DNA of 64,000 nt from CAZMBI01 sp964564675 (GTDB lineage Bacteria > Pseudomonadota > Alphaproteobacteria > Rickettsiales > UBA3002). Below are positions 26,151 through 35,167 of the stretch, in pieces; position 1 is the stretch's first letter; the number at the start of each line of letters is the position of its first letter. The notes below the pieces were generated by a model. That model was not told the DNA's origin, did no database searches, and saw only the letters and a list, made by a program, of their open reading frames with translations. A program made the translations under genes and the position numbers. The stretch covers positions 62,001 through 126,000 of the forward strand of contig CAZMBI010000003.1 of the NCBI GenBank assembly GCA_964564675.1. Direction: 5' to 3'.

Positions 26151-27185
26151 CTATTCTCCCCTGATGTCCCGTATGGTATCGCACAAGGCGTGAACATTTT
26201 CAATCGGTGTATGCGGCACAATGCCGTGCCCCAGATTAACGATATATGGCATGCCACGCATACTACTAAGCATCTGTTCGCTTTGAGAGATAACACGCTC
26301 GCGGTTGGAGGCGAGCAAAAGCGGATCCAGATTGCCCTGCATGGTTTGCCTCTCCTGCTTCATCGCCGCCGCCGATAGCAGGGGCATGGTGGTATCGATG
26401 CTCACTCCGTCAACGCCACTGCGCGCAGCATAGTCTGCGAGCTTATCACCCGCCCCGCGTGCAAAGCCGATAATCGGCACCGCCGGATGCTGCGCCTTGA
26501 GGGTGGAGACGATGCGTGTGGCGGGACGGATAACCCAGCGCTCAAACTCGTCCGGCGGCAGCAGCCCGGCCCAGCTGTCAAACAGCTGAACCATATCTGC
26601 GCCCGCTGTGACCTGCTCGCATAAATAGTTGGCGGTAGCTGTTACCAGCGTGTCGATTAATACCTGAAACAATTCCGGCTGACGGTAAGCGAACTGGCGC
26701 GTGGCGGCAAACTCCTTACTGCCCTCGCCATCTATCATGTAACACGCCACCGTCCACGGCGCGCCGGCAAATCCGATCAATGCCTTATCGTCCGACAGTT
26801 CCCGCCGGATGGCGCGCAGCGCCACAAACACCGGCTGTAAATGCTCTATGACGCGCTGGGAATCCAGTTGCCGGATCGATGCCTCATGTTCCAGCGGCGT
26901 CAGTTTCGGCCCATGTCCGGGCATGAATCGCACCTCCTGACCCAGCGCATCGGGAATCACCAGAATATCGGAAAATAATATCGCCGCGTCGCAGTCAAAG
27001 CGCGTAATGGGCTGTATGGTCACTTCACATGCAGCGTCGGGCGTATAACAAAAAGATAGGAAATCGGGGAAACGTTCACGTATTTTACGGTATTCCGGCA
27101 GGTAACGTCCGGCCTGGCGCATAAACCAATACGGATACAGATCCGGTTGCTTTTCGGTTAAGCTTAACAGTACCCGTTTGGCCAT
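26151..27185 (-). CDS. hemE: Uroporphyrinogen decarboxylase
   Basis: Converts uroporphyrinogen III to coproporphyrinogen III by four decarboxylations. The N-terminal signature PYWFMRQAGRYLPEYR and the block GFAGAPWTVACYMIDG are diagnostic. I start at the ATG at 27185 (344 residues), which has GGAGG 6 bases upstream; a frame open from 27212 lacks a site. It is the first gene of hemE-hemH-hemJ on minus and the left-hand neighbour of the origin region, as in Caulobacter and Rickettsia. Confidence 0.97.
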   Translation of the reverse strand: MAKRVLLSLTEKQPDLYPYWFMRQAGRYLPEYRKIRERFPDFLSFCYTPDAACEVTIQPITRFDCDAAILFSDILVIPDALGQEVRFMPGHGPKLTPLEHEASIRQLDSQRVIEHLQPVFVALRAIRRELSDDKALIGFAGAPWTVACYMIDGEGSKEFAATRQFAYRQPELFQVLIDTLVTATANYLCEQVTAGADMVQLFDSWAGLLPPDEFERWVIRPATRIVSTLKAQHPAVPIIGFARGAGDKLADYAARSGVDGVSIDTTMPLLSAAAMKQERQTMQGNLDPLLLASNRERVISQSEQMLSSMRGMPYIVNLGHGIVPHTPIENVHALCDTIRDIRGE

Positions 27186-27204
27186 GGTTATCCTCCATAA
27201 ACTC

Positions 27205-27245
27205 GCCGTCATTCTTCTATTAGATAAATTAAAAAAAAGAAATGG
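27205..27245. other. AT-rich stretch, candidate DNA unwinding element of oriC
   Basis: A run with very few G or C bases (centred on 27211-27244, including TAGATAAATTAAAAAAAAGA) directly upstream of hemE, in a genome that is otherwise GC-rich. It flanks the DnaA boxes on the hemE side. It could also simply be the hemE promoter region. Confidence 0.45.
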
Positions 27246-27307
27246 AAGTGTTTGTAGGGACAGTGGGATGCGGGGATTATTATTCCTGTAGCGAGATAAT
27301 CAGCCCT

Positions 27308-27316
27308 TTATCCACG
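27308..27316 (+). other. DnaA box TTATCCACG
   Basis: Matches the TTATCCACA consensus in 8 of 9 positions, inside the hemE-ppsR interval. Confidence 0.7.
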
Positions 27317-27477
27317 GCGACAGGCCCCGGCGAACAAAGGGCAGATAAGTGTGTGTATCATATCTTGTAAGCAATCAGACTTTCACGAAAAAAACGTCTG
27401 CGTGAAATTGGATAAAGGTAACAGTATATCGCCGCTTATACAGATAACCCGAAAACCGGGACCAGCAGACCCGCCGG

Positions 27478-27486
27478 CGTGGATAA
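27478..27486 (-). other. DnaA box TTATCCACG
   Basis: Minus-strand copy identical to the box at 27308-27316, 8 of 9 positions of the consensus. Confidence 0.7.
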
Positions 27487-27570
27487 CCATGCATGGCTAT
27501 AGGAGAGCAAACCGGGAGAACGTGAGACGCCGCGACAAGCACACACAAACCCCACGAATTATACTCGCGC

Positions 27571-27579
27571 TTATCCACC
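27571..27579 (+). other. DnaA box TTATCCACC
   Basis: 8 of 9 positions of the consensus, 21 bases before the ppsR start, so DnaA binding here could also affect ppsR transcription. Confidence 0.65.
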
Positions 27580-27600
27580 GGGCCCGCTACAATCGCGGCG

Positions 27601-28428
27601 ATGAAAGAATTCCATTTACATTTAGTATCTGATTCCACCGGCGAGACGGTCAGCAGCGTGTCGCGCGCGGCGCTGGCGCAGTTTGACGATGTGATTCCAC
27701 ACGAGCATATCTGGTCGCTGGTGCGTACTAAGGGACAGCTGGAGAAAATGCTGGCCGGGCTTGATGAATATCCCGGCGTGGTGATGTATACGCTGGTAAA
27801 TGAAGATTTGCGTACCATGATCCGCACCGAATGTCAGCGCCGTCAGCTGCCGTGTATTCCCGTTCTGGGTCCGGTGATCCGTGAATTTTCCGCCTTTCTT
27901 AACGAAGAAGCGCAAAGCCGGCCCGGCAGCCAGCATGAGCTCAGTGCCGACTACTTCGAACGGGTAGAGGCGATCAATTTCGCCCTGGCGCATGATGACG
28001 GGCAGATGCACTGGGAACTGAACCGGGCGGATATTGTCCTGGTCGGCGTATCGCGTACCTCCAAATCGCCCACCTGCGTATACCTGGCCAATCGCGGATA
28101 TAAGGCGGCGAACGTCCCGTATGTGACCGGCTGCCAGTTGCCGGAGAATCTGTTCAGCCTGAGCGAGCCGTTAATCGTCGGGCTGACCATCGGCCTGGAC
28201 CGGCTGTTGCAGATCCGGCGGACGCGCTTGAAATCGTTGAATCAGGAAGATAATACCAATTATATCGACAGCGAAGAGGTGGAAAGCGAAATCGAAACCT
28301 CGCGCAAGCTCTACCGCCAACAGGGATGGCCGGTGATCGATGTCACACGGCGCTCGGTGGAGGAAACAGCGGCGCAGATCATCCAGTACCGCCAGAAACA
28401 ACAGGAAAGACGAAAGGACGTGCCATGA
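27601..28428 (+). CDS. ppsR: Pyruvate, phosphate dikinase regulatory protein (DUF299)
   Basis: Bifunctional kinase/pyrophosphorylase that controls pyruvate phosphate dikinase or PEP synthetase by phosphorylating and dephosphorylating a threonine. The 275 residues open with FHLHLVSDSTGETVSSVSRA and carry the nucleotide-binding motif GVSRTSKSPTCVYLANRG; both are family signatures. The target enzyme is not in this window. The ATG has no clear ribosome site. It is the right-hand neighbour of the origin (the Caulobacter counterpart is gene CC0001) and its stop overlaps the aroE start. Confidence 0.94.
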   Translation: MKEFHLHLVSDSTGETVSSVSRAALAQFDDVIPHEHIWSLVRTKGQLEKMLAGLDEYPGVVMYTLVNEDLRTMIRTECQRRQLPCIPVLGPVIREFSAFLNEEAQSRPGSQHELSADYFERVEAINFALAHDDGQMHWELNRADIVLVGVSRTSKSPTCVYLANRGYKAANVPYVTGCQLPENLFSLSEPLIVGLTIGLDRLLQIRRTRLKSLNQEDNTNYIDSEEVESEIETSRKLYRQQGWPVIDVTRRSVEETAAQIIQYRQKQQERRKDVP

Positions 28429-29273
28429 TATCTGGACAAGCTAAGCTGGCCGGAGTGATGGGCTGGCCGGTCTCGCACTCGCTGTCGCCGCGGCTGCACA
28501 ATCACTGGCTGGGGCTAGCTGCGATCGACGGCGCTTATTTGCCGCTGAAAGTGGCACCGGAGCATCTGGCTGAAGCCTTGCGCATGTTGCCCAAACTTGG
28601 ATTTTCCGGCTGCAATCTGACCGTGCCGCACAAGGAAGCCGCACTGACAGTGATGGATGAGCTTAGCGAAAAAGCCCGCCGCATTGGTGCGGTTAATACG
28701 GTGCTTATTCGCGAGGACCGCTCGTTATACGGCAAAAACACCGACGCGACGGGCTTTATCGAGAATCTGAAAAATAAAATCCGGATAAAAGAGGAACACA
28801 AAGAACGGGCCGTGATATTAGGAGCGGGCGGCGCAGCGCGGGCGGTGTGTGTGGCGCTGATGGATGAGGGGTGGAAAGATATTGTTTTGCTCAACCGCAC
28901 CCATTCCAAAGCGCATGCGGTCGCCGAATCGCTGGGTGAGCCGGTGCGCGCTGAACGCTGGGAGCGCCGCAACGGCTGGATGAGCCAGGCGAGTGTGCTG
29001 GTCAATACCACATCGCTCGGTATGAAAGGCCAGGATACGCTTGATATCTCGCTTGATACACTGCCGGAAGAAGCAATCGTGACCGATATCGTCTATCAGC
29101 CGCTGATGACGTCGCTGCTTATCAAGGCGCGCGCACGCGGTAATCCGATTATAACCGGGCTTGGCATGCTGATCCATCAGGCCGTGCCCGGCTTTAAGGC
29201 GTGGTATGATGAAACACCGGTAGTTGATTCCTCGCTCGAATCTTTTTTGCTCGAGGGAATGCAGACGCCGTGA
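28425..29273 (+). CDS. aroE: Shikimate dehydrogenase (NADP+)
   Basis: Reduces 3-dehydroshikimate to shikimate with NADPH in the aromatic amino acid pathway. Substrate-binding motifs GWPVSHSLSPRLHNHWL and NLTVPHKEAALTV (catalytic Lys) and the nucleotide motif GAGGAARAV with NRT are visible. I start at the ATG at 28425 (282 residues), which overlaps the ppsR stop as ATGA; a longer frame from 28326 lies inside ppsR. It is followed by coaE with an overlapping GTG start. Confidence 0.95.
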   Translation: MISGQAKLAGVMGWPVSHSLSPRLHNHWLGLAAIDGAYLPLKVAPEHLAEALRMLPKLGFSGCNLTVPHKEAALTVMDELSEKARRIGAVNTVLIREDRSLYGKNTDATGFIENLKNKIRIKEEHKERAVILGAGGAARAVCVALMDEGWKDIVLLNRTHSKAHAVAESLGEPVRAERWERRNGWMSQASVLVNTTSLGMKGQDTLDISLDTLPEEAIVTDIVYQPLMTSLLIKARARGNPIITGLGMLIHQAVPGFKAWYDETPVVDSSLESFLLEGMQTP

Positions 29274-29857
29274 AAATATTGGGAATCACCGGCGGCATTG
29301 CTACCGGCAAATCCACAGTAGCCGGCATATTCCGTGCGCAGGATGTCCCGGTTTTTGATGCCGATGCCGAGGTTCACCAATTGATGAGCCAAAGCGGCGC
29401 GGCGGTCGAGGACATCGCGCGACTGTTCCCTGAAACCGTGCGGAATGGCGCGATACAGCGCAAAACCCTCGGCGCTATAGTTTTTGCCGATAATGCAAAA
29501 CTTAAACAGCTTGAAGCCATTCTTCATCCCAGGGTACGCGCTGCCGAGCTTCAATTCCTGGACGAGGCCCGCACACACGGCGCGCCGCTGGTAGTACTCG
29601 AAATCCCGCTATTATTTGAAACCGACGCCCATACGCTGTGTGATGCGGTGCTGGTTACGCATTGTGCTGAAGACTTGCAGAAAGAACGCATCATGGCCCG
29701 CGCCGGAATGACCGAGGATAAAATGCAACGAATTCTGGATCGCCAGATAGATCCTGCGTTAAAGATAAAGCGAGCTGATTATTTGATCGATACCGGCCGG
29801 CCAATGGCGCAAATTGAATCCGACGTAAACGCCATGATAGATACATTGTGCACATGA
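29270..29857 (+). CDS. coaE: Dephospho-CoA kinase
   Basis: Last step of CoA synthesis, phosphorylating the ribose 3'-OH of dephospho-CoA. The 195 residues begin at a GTG that overlaps the aroE stop (GTGA) and carry the P-loop GGIATGKST at 8-16, the VFDADAEVHQLM block and the LVVLEIPLLFETD lid region. Length is normal. It belongs to the coupled run ppsR-aroE-coaE-dnaQ, each start overlapping the previous stop. Confidence 0.94.
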   Translation: MKILGITGGIATGKSTVAGIFRAQDVPVFDADAEVHQLMSQSGAAVEDIARLFPETVRNGAIQRKTLGAIVFADNAKLKQLEAILHPRVRAAELQFLDEARTHGAPLVVLEIPLLFETDAHTLCDAVLVTHCAEDLQKERIMARAGMTEDKMQRILDRQIDPALKIKRADYLIDTGRPMAQIESDVNAMIDTLCT

Positions 29858-30552
29858 GAGAGATCGCCTTAGATACCGAGACCACCGGACTTGACCCCAA
29901 TTCCGGCCATCGCATTGTGGAAATCGGAGCGGTGGAAATGATCAATCACGTCCGCACCGGCAACCATTTTCATGTCTATCTCAACCCTGAGCGCGACATG
30001 CCCCAGGAAGCCGAGCAGGTACACGGGCTGAGCATCGAATTTTTACATGACAAGCCATTGTTTTCCGATGTGGCCGCCTCCTTTATCGAATTTATGCAGG
30101 ATTCGTTGCTGGTGATTCACAACGCGCAGTTCGATATGAAATTTCTCAATGCCGAACTCGCTCGCCTGAAACGCCCTGTTTTGTCCATGGAACGCACGCT
30201 GGATACGGTGCTTATGGCGCGCCAGAAATATCCGGGCCAGCCGGCCAATCTGGATGCGTTGTGCAAGCGTTTCAGCATCGATTTATCCGCCCGCAGCAAG
30301 CACGGCGCCCTGCTCGATGCCGAGCTGCTGGCCGAGGTCTATCTTGAACTGCGCGGCGGCCGGCAATCCATGCTCGGGCTGGAGGCGGCTGCTTCTCCGG
30401 TCCGGCCCGAATCGCCGGCGGCGCGGAAGCAGCAGACCGTCCCACAACGGGAATTCCCGCCCAGCGCAGAGGAGTTGCAGGCCCATCAGCAAATGCGGCA
30501 GGCGATTAAAGACCCGATCTGGGAACAGGACAAGGCAGCAGAACCCGCTTAA
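29854..30552 (+). CDS. dnaQ: DNA polymerase III subunit epsilon (proofreading exonuclease)
   Basis: 3'-5' exonuclease of the replicase. The DEDDh active site is visible: D7 and E9 in ALDTETTGLD, the Asp in HNAQFDMKFL, and the His and Asp in KHGALLDAELL. The last 60 residues are Pro/Gln-rich and end in KDPIWEQDK; this tail is the region that contacts the polymerase subunit in other species. I start at the ATG at 29854 (232 residues), overlapping the coaE stop; a GTG at 29848 is the alternative. Confidence 0.94.
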   Translation: MREIALDTETTGLDPNSGHRIVEIGAVEMINHVRTGNHFHVYLNPERDMPQEAEQVHGLSIEFLHDKPLFSDVAASFIEFMQDSLLVIHNAQFDMKFLNAELARLKRPVLSMERTLDTVLMARQKYPGQPANLDALCKRFSIDLSARSKHGALLDAELLAEVYLELRGGRQSMLGLEAAASPVRPESPAARKQQTVPQREFPPSAEELQAHQQMRQAIKDPIWEQDKAAEPA

Positions 30553-30557
30553 ACGGT

Positions 30558-30585
30558 TTGACATAACTGGTAAAACACGTATTGT
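30558..30585 (+). promoter_or_regulatory. Candidate sigma70-type promoter of rho
   Basis: TTGACA (30558-30563) and TATTGT (30580-30585) are 16 bases apart, just after the dnaQ stop. A transcript would have a leader of about 80 nt before rho, which fits the known autoregulation of rho in other bacteria. Confidence 0.6.
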
Positions 30586-30669
30586 GAAATTCCATGTCAC
30601 TCCTTGCACGCGTTTCTGTATACCCTTCAATATTCTCCAAATAATAGCTTTTTCAAGGACTTAATCACT

Positions 30670-31926
30670 ATGCGTTTACAGGATTTAAAAGAAAAAAAAC
30701 CCGACGAATTACTCGAGCTCGCCGAAGCCAATGAGGTGGAAAACGCCAGCTCCATGCTCAAACAGGAGATGATTTTCGCCATTCTCAAAAAAATGGCGGA
30801 CAAAGACCAGGAGATCGTCGGCGAGGGGGTCATCGAAGTATTGCAGGACGGCTTCGGCTTTCTGCGCTCGCCGGAGGCGAACTATCTTGCCGGCCCGGAT
30901 GATATTTATGTTTCGCCAAGCCAGATTCGGCGGTTCGGGCTGAGAACCGGCGATACCGTCGAAGGCGAGGTGCGCGCGCCGAAGGATTCCGAGCGCTATT
31001 TCGCGCTGGTGCGTGTGAAAACCATCAATTTCGAAGAGCCTGAAAAAGCCAAGCACAAGGTCGCCTTTGATAACCTGACGCCGCTTTACCCGGATCATCG
31101 CATCAATATGGAAAAAGATGATCCGACCAAAACCGATTTAAGCGCCCGCGTGATCGACCTCATTGCTCCGCAGGGCAAGGGTCAGCGCACCTTGATCGTG
31201 GCGCCGCCGCGTACCGGTAAAACGGTGATGCTGCAAAATATCGCACACTCAGTGATGGCGAATCATCCCAAATCGATTCTGATTGTCCTGTTAATCGACG
31301 AGCGGCCCGAGGAAGTCACCGATATGGCGCGTTCGGTAAAGGGCGAGGTGGTCAGCTCCACCTTTGATGAACCGGCGCACCGCCACGTGCAGCTTGCGGA
31401 AATGGTGATCGAAAAAGCCAAGCGGCTAGTCGAGCACAAGCGCGACGTGGTGATTTTGCTCGACTCTGTGACGCGTCTGGCGCGGGCCTATAATACGGTG
31501 GTGCCATCTTCGGGCAAGGTGCTCACCGGCGGGGTAGATGCCAACGCCCTGCAGCGGCCGAAGCGCTTTTTCGGTGCGGCGCGCAATATTGAAGGCGGCG
31601 GCTCGCTGACCATCATCGCCACCGCGCTGATTGAAACCGGCTCGCGGATGGACGAGGTGATTTTCGAAGAGTTCAAGGGTACCGGTAACTCCGAGATTAT
31701 TCTGGACCGCAAACTAGCCGACAAACGCGTCTACCCGGCGATTGATATCACTCGCTCGGGAACGCGCAAGGAAGACCTGCTATACAGCAAAGAAGAAATG
31801 TCGAAGGTCTGGGTTTTACGCAAGATCCTCAACCCCATGGGCACGATGGACGCCATGGAATTCCTGCTGGAGAAGATCGGCGACACCAAAACCAACGATG
31901 AATTCTTCGATAAGATGAATAGCTAA
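30670..31926 (+). CDS. rho: Transcription termination factor Rho
   Basis: Hexameric RNA-dependent ATPase that releases transcripts. The 418 residues include the N-terminal helical domain, the cold-shock-like RNA-binding domain with DGFGFLRS at 60-67, the P-loop APPRTGKT at 178-185, the Walker B block VILLDSVTRLARAYN and the secondary RNA-binding loops (GGVDANALQRPKRFFGAARN). I use the ATG at 30670, which follows AAGGA; a longer frame from 30604 has no ribosome site. Length is standard. Confidence 0.97.
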   Translation: MRLQDLKEKKPDELLELAEANEVENASSMLKQEMIFAILKKMADKDQEIVGEGVIEVLQDGFGFLRSPEANYLAGPDDIYVSPSQIRRFGLRTGDTVEGEVRAPKDSERYFALVRVKTINFEEPEKAKHKVAFDNLTPLYPDHRINMEKDDPTKTDLSARVIDLIAPQGKGQRTLIVAPPRTGKTVMLQNIAHSVMANHPKSILIVLLIDERPEEVTDMARSVKGEVVSSTFDEPAHRHVQLAEMVIEKAKRLVEHKRDVVILLDSVTRLARAYNTVVPSSGKVLTGGVDANALQRPKRFFGAARNIEGGGSLTIIATALIETGSRMDEVIFEEFKGTGNSEIILDRKLADKRVYPAIDITRSGTRKEDLLYSKEEMSKVWVLRKILNPMGTMDAMEFLLEKIGDTKTNDEFFDKMNS

Positions 31927-31998
31927 ATTTCGAAACTTGAGTTTTGCCCCCCGTTCGATTACATCTGGCGCTATCTGTTGATCCATGAGAGGTATCCT

Positions 31999-32994
31999 AT
32001 GTCTTCACGTCCTAAAATAGCGCTGATCGGCGGCGGAATGATCGGTGGGACGCTCGCCCACTTGGTTTCCTCGAAAGAATTGGGCGATGTGATCTTGTTT
32101 GATATCGTCGAAGGCCTGCCGCAGGGCAAGGCGCTTGATATCTCGCAAAGCACCGCCTGTGAAGGCGCCGATGTCAACATTATCGGCACCAATTCCTATA
32201 AAGATATCAAAGGCGCCGATATATGTATCGTCACTGCCGGCGTGCCGCGCAAGCCGGGGATGAGCCGCGACGATCTGATCTCCACCAATACCAAGGTCAT
32301 CCAGTCGGTTGGTGAGAATATCAAAAAATATGCGCCTAACGCATTCGTCATTGTCATCACCAACCCGCTGGATGTGATGGTCTGGGTCATGCAGCAGGTG
32401 ACCGGCTTTAAGCCGCAAAAAGTGGTGGGCATGGCCGGCGTGCTGGACTCGGCGCGTTTCAGCTATTTCCTGTCAGAGGCGATGAATGTCTCCATAGACC
32501 AGGTGACCACCTTCGTGCTGGGTGGGCACGGTGATACCATGGTACCGGTGGTGTCCTATTCGTCGGTGGCCGGCATTCCGTTGCCCGACCTGGTGAAGAT
32601 GGGCTGGATTTCTAAAGACAAGCTCAACGCTATCGTCAAGCGCACACGTAACGGCGGCGGAGAAATCGTCGGCCTGCTTAAAAACGGCTCGGCTTACTAT
32701 GCGCCGGCGGCCTCGGCGATTGAAATGGCCGAATCTTACCTTAAAGATAAAAAGAAAATCCTGCCCTGTGCGGCGCATCTCAACGGCGAATACGGCGTTA
32801 AAGACATGTATGTTGGCGTGCCGGTGCAAATCGGGTCTAAGGGGGTTGAGCGCGTGGTGGAAATCAAACTCTCAGCAAGCGAGCAAAAGCAGTTCAATCA
32901 ATCGGTTGATGCGGTGCGCGAGTTGATGCGGGCGGTTGACTTAAAGCCGGCAAAAGCTGCCGGCAAGGCAACGCCTAAGAAGAAATCAGCATAA
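31999..32994 (+). CDS. mdh: Malate dehydrogenase
   Basis: NAD-dependent oxidation of malate to oxaloacetate; it is of the LDH-like type usual in alphaproteobacteria. Seen: GGGMIGGTLA near the N-terminus, the substrate loop PRKPGMSRDDLI, the catalytic His in VLGGHGDTMVPV, and LDSARFSYF. The start at 31999 follows GAGAGG; this gives 331 residues. The last 16 residues (KPAKAAGKATPKKKSA) are a Lys/Ala tail beyond the normal family end. It leads the plus-strand run to sucC (22 bases further). Confidence 0.96.
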   Translation: MSSRPKIALIGGGMIGGTLAHLVSSKELGDVILFDIVEGLPQGKALDISQSTACEGADVNIIGTNSYKDIKGADICIVTAGVPRKPGMSRDDLISTNTKVIQSVGENIKKYAPNAFVIVITNPLDVMVWVMQQVTGFKPQKVVGMAGVLDSARFSYFLSEAMNVSIDQVTTFVLGGHGDTMVPVVSYSSVAGIPLPDLVKMGWISKDKLNAIVKRTRNGGGEIVGLLKNGSAYYAPAASAIEMAESYLKDKKKILPCAAHLNGEYGVKDMYVGVPVQIGSKGVERVVEIKLSASEQKQFNQSVDAVRELMRAVDLKPAKAAGKATPKKKSA

Positions 32995-33016
32995 TTAGTA
33001 GCATAAAGGCGATACC

Positions 33017-34192
<1,176 letters not shown>

Positions 34193-34206
34193 GGAAGGAA
34201 AGCAGC

Positions 34207-35082
34207 ATGTCCATTCTTGTGAACAAACACACCAAAGTCATTTGTCAGGGCTTCACCGGCCGCGAGGGCACTTATCACTCTGAACAGGCCATCGGCTACG
34301 GCACGCAGATGGTCGGCGGGGTGACGCCGGGCAAGGGCGGCGCCAGCCACCTCGATCTGCCGGTGTTCGATACGGTGCACGATGCCAAAGACAAAACCGG
34401 CGCCAATGCCAGCGTAATTTACGTGCCGCCGCCGTTTGCCGCCGACGCCATTCTGGAAGCGGTGGATGCGCGCATCGAGCTGGTGGTGTGCATTACCGAA
34501 GGCATCCCGGTGCTGGATATGGTCAAGGTCAAGCGCGCCCTGTCCGGCTCGGCGACGCGGCTGGTCGGCCCCAACTGCCCGGGGGTGATCACCCCGGATG
34601 AATGCAAAATCGGGATTATGCCGGGCCAGATACACCGGAAAGGGAAGGTGGGCATTCTTTCCCGCTCCGGGACGCTGACCTATGAAGCGGTAGCGCAGAC
34701 CACGGCCGCCGGTCTCGGCCAGTCAAGCTGCGTGGGTATCGGCGGTGATCCGGTCAACGGCACCAATTTTGTCGATGTGCTGGAGTTATTCCTGGCCGAT
34801 GAGGAAACCGAAGCCATTATCATGATCGGGGAAATCGGCGGTACGGCTGAAGAAGAGGCAGCCGAGTTCCTCAAGCGCAGTAAGGTGAAAAAGCCGGTGG
34901 TCGGCTTTGTCGCCGGGCGGACGGCGCCTCCCGGACGGCGTATGGGCCATGCCGGGGCCATTGTCGCCGGCGGCAAGGGAGGGGCTGAGGATAAAATCGA
35001 CGCCATGAAGTCAGCCGGTATGGCGGTGGCTGATTCGCCCGCCGCGCTAGGCCAGACCATGCTGCAGTTGCTAAGCGCCTGA
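34207..35082 (+). CDS. sucD: Succinyl-CoA synthetase subunit alpha
   Basis: Alpha subunit, with the CoA-binding Rossmann domain and the His that is phosphorylated during catalysis (H248 in RMGHAGAIVAGG). VICQGFTGREGTYHSEQAI and GPNCPGVITPDECKIGIMPG are diagnostic. At 291 residues it is complete. It follows sucC closely and precedes sucA by 85 bases. Confidence 0.97.
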   Translation: MSILVNKHTKVICQGFTGREGTYHSEQAIGYGTQMVGGVTPGKGGASHLDLPVFDTVHDAKDKTGANASVIYVPPPFAADAILEAVDARIELVVCITEGIPVLDMVKVKRALSGSATRLVGPNCPGVITPDECKIGIMPGQIHRKGKVGILSRSGTLTYEAVAQTTAAGLGQSSCVGIGGDPVNGTNFVDVLELFLADEETEAIIMIGEIGGTAEEEAAEFLKRSKVKKPVVGFVAGRTAPPGRRMGHAGAIVAGGKGGAEDKIDAMKSAGMAVADSPAALGQTMLQLLSA

Positions 35083-35167
35083 GGCGGAAAAGGCGGATTT
35101 TACTTGCATCAGACATCAACTGCGCTACATCAGGTGTGTTGTAATTTTTCTATCAAAAAGCGCGCTT

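Larger units (their letters stand above)
27213..27600. other. oriC: Candidate chromosomal replication origin (oriC)
   Basis: A 388-base gene-free interval between hemE (leftward) and ppsR (rightward). This is the conserved position of the experimentally defined origin in Caulobacter crescentus, with the same flanking genes also in Rickettsia. It contains three close matches to the DnaA box TTATCCACA (27308-27316, 27478-27486 on minus, 27571-27579) and weaker ones (27407-27415 on minus, TTATCCAAT; 27436-27444, TTATACAGA), next to an AT-rich stretch. Gene direction changes from mainly minus to mainly plus here. I saw no convincing CtrA sites. Confidence 0.8.

Noticed and set aside
27351..27632. 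A 93-codon frame inside the origin region
   Set aside because: It overlaps the ppsR start in another frame, has low-complexity basic composition and no ribosome site; the DnaA boxes explain the region better.
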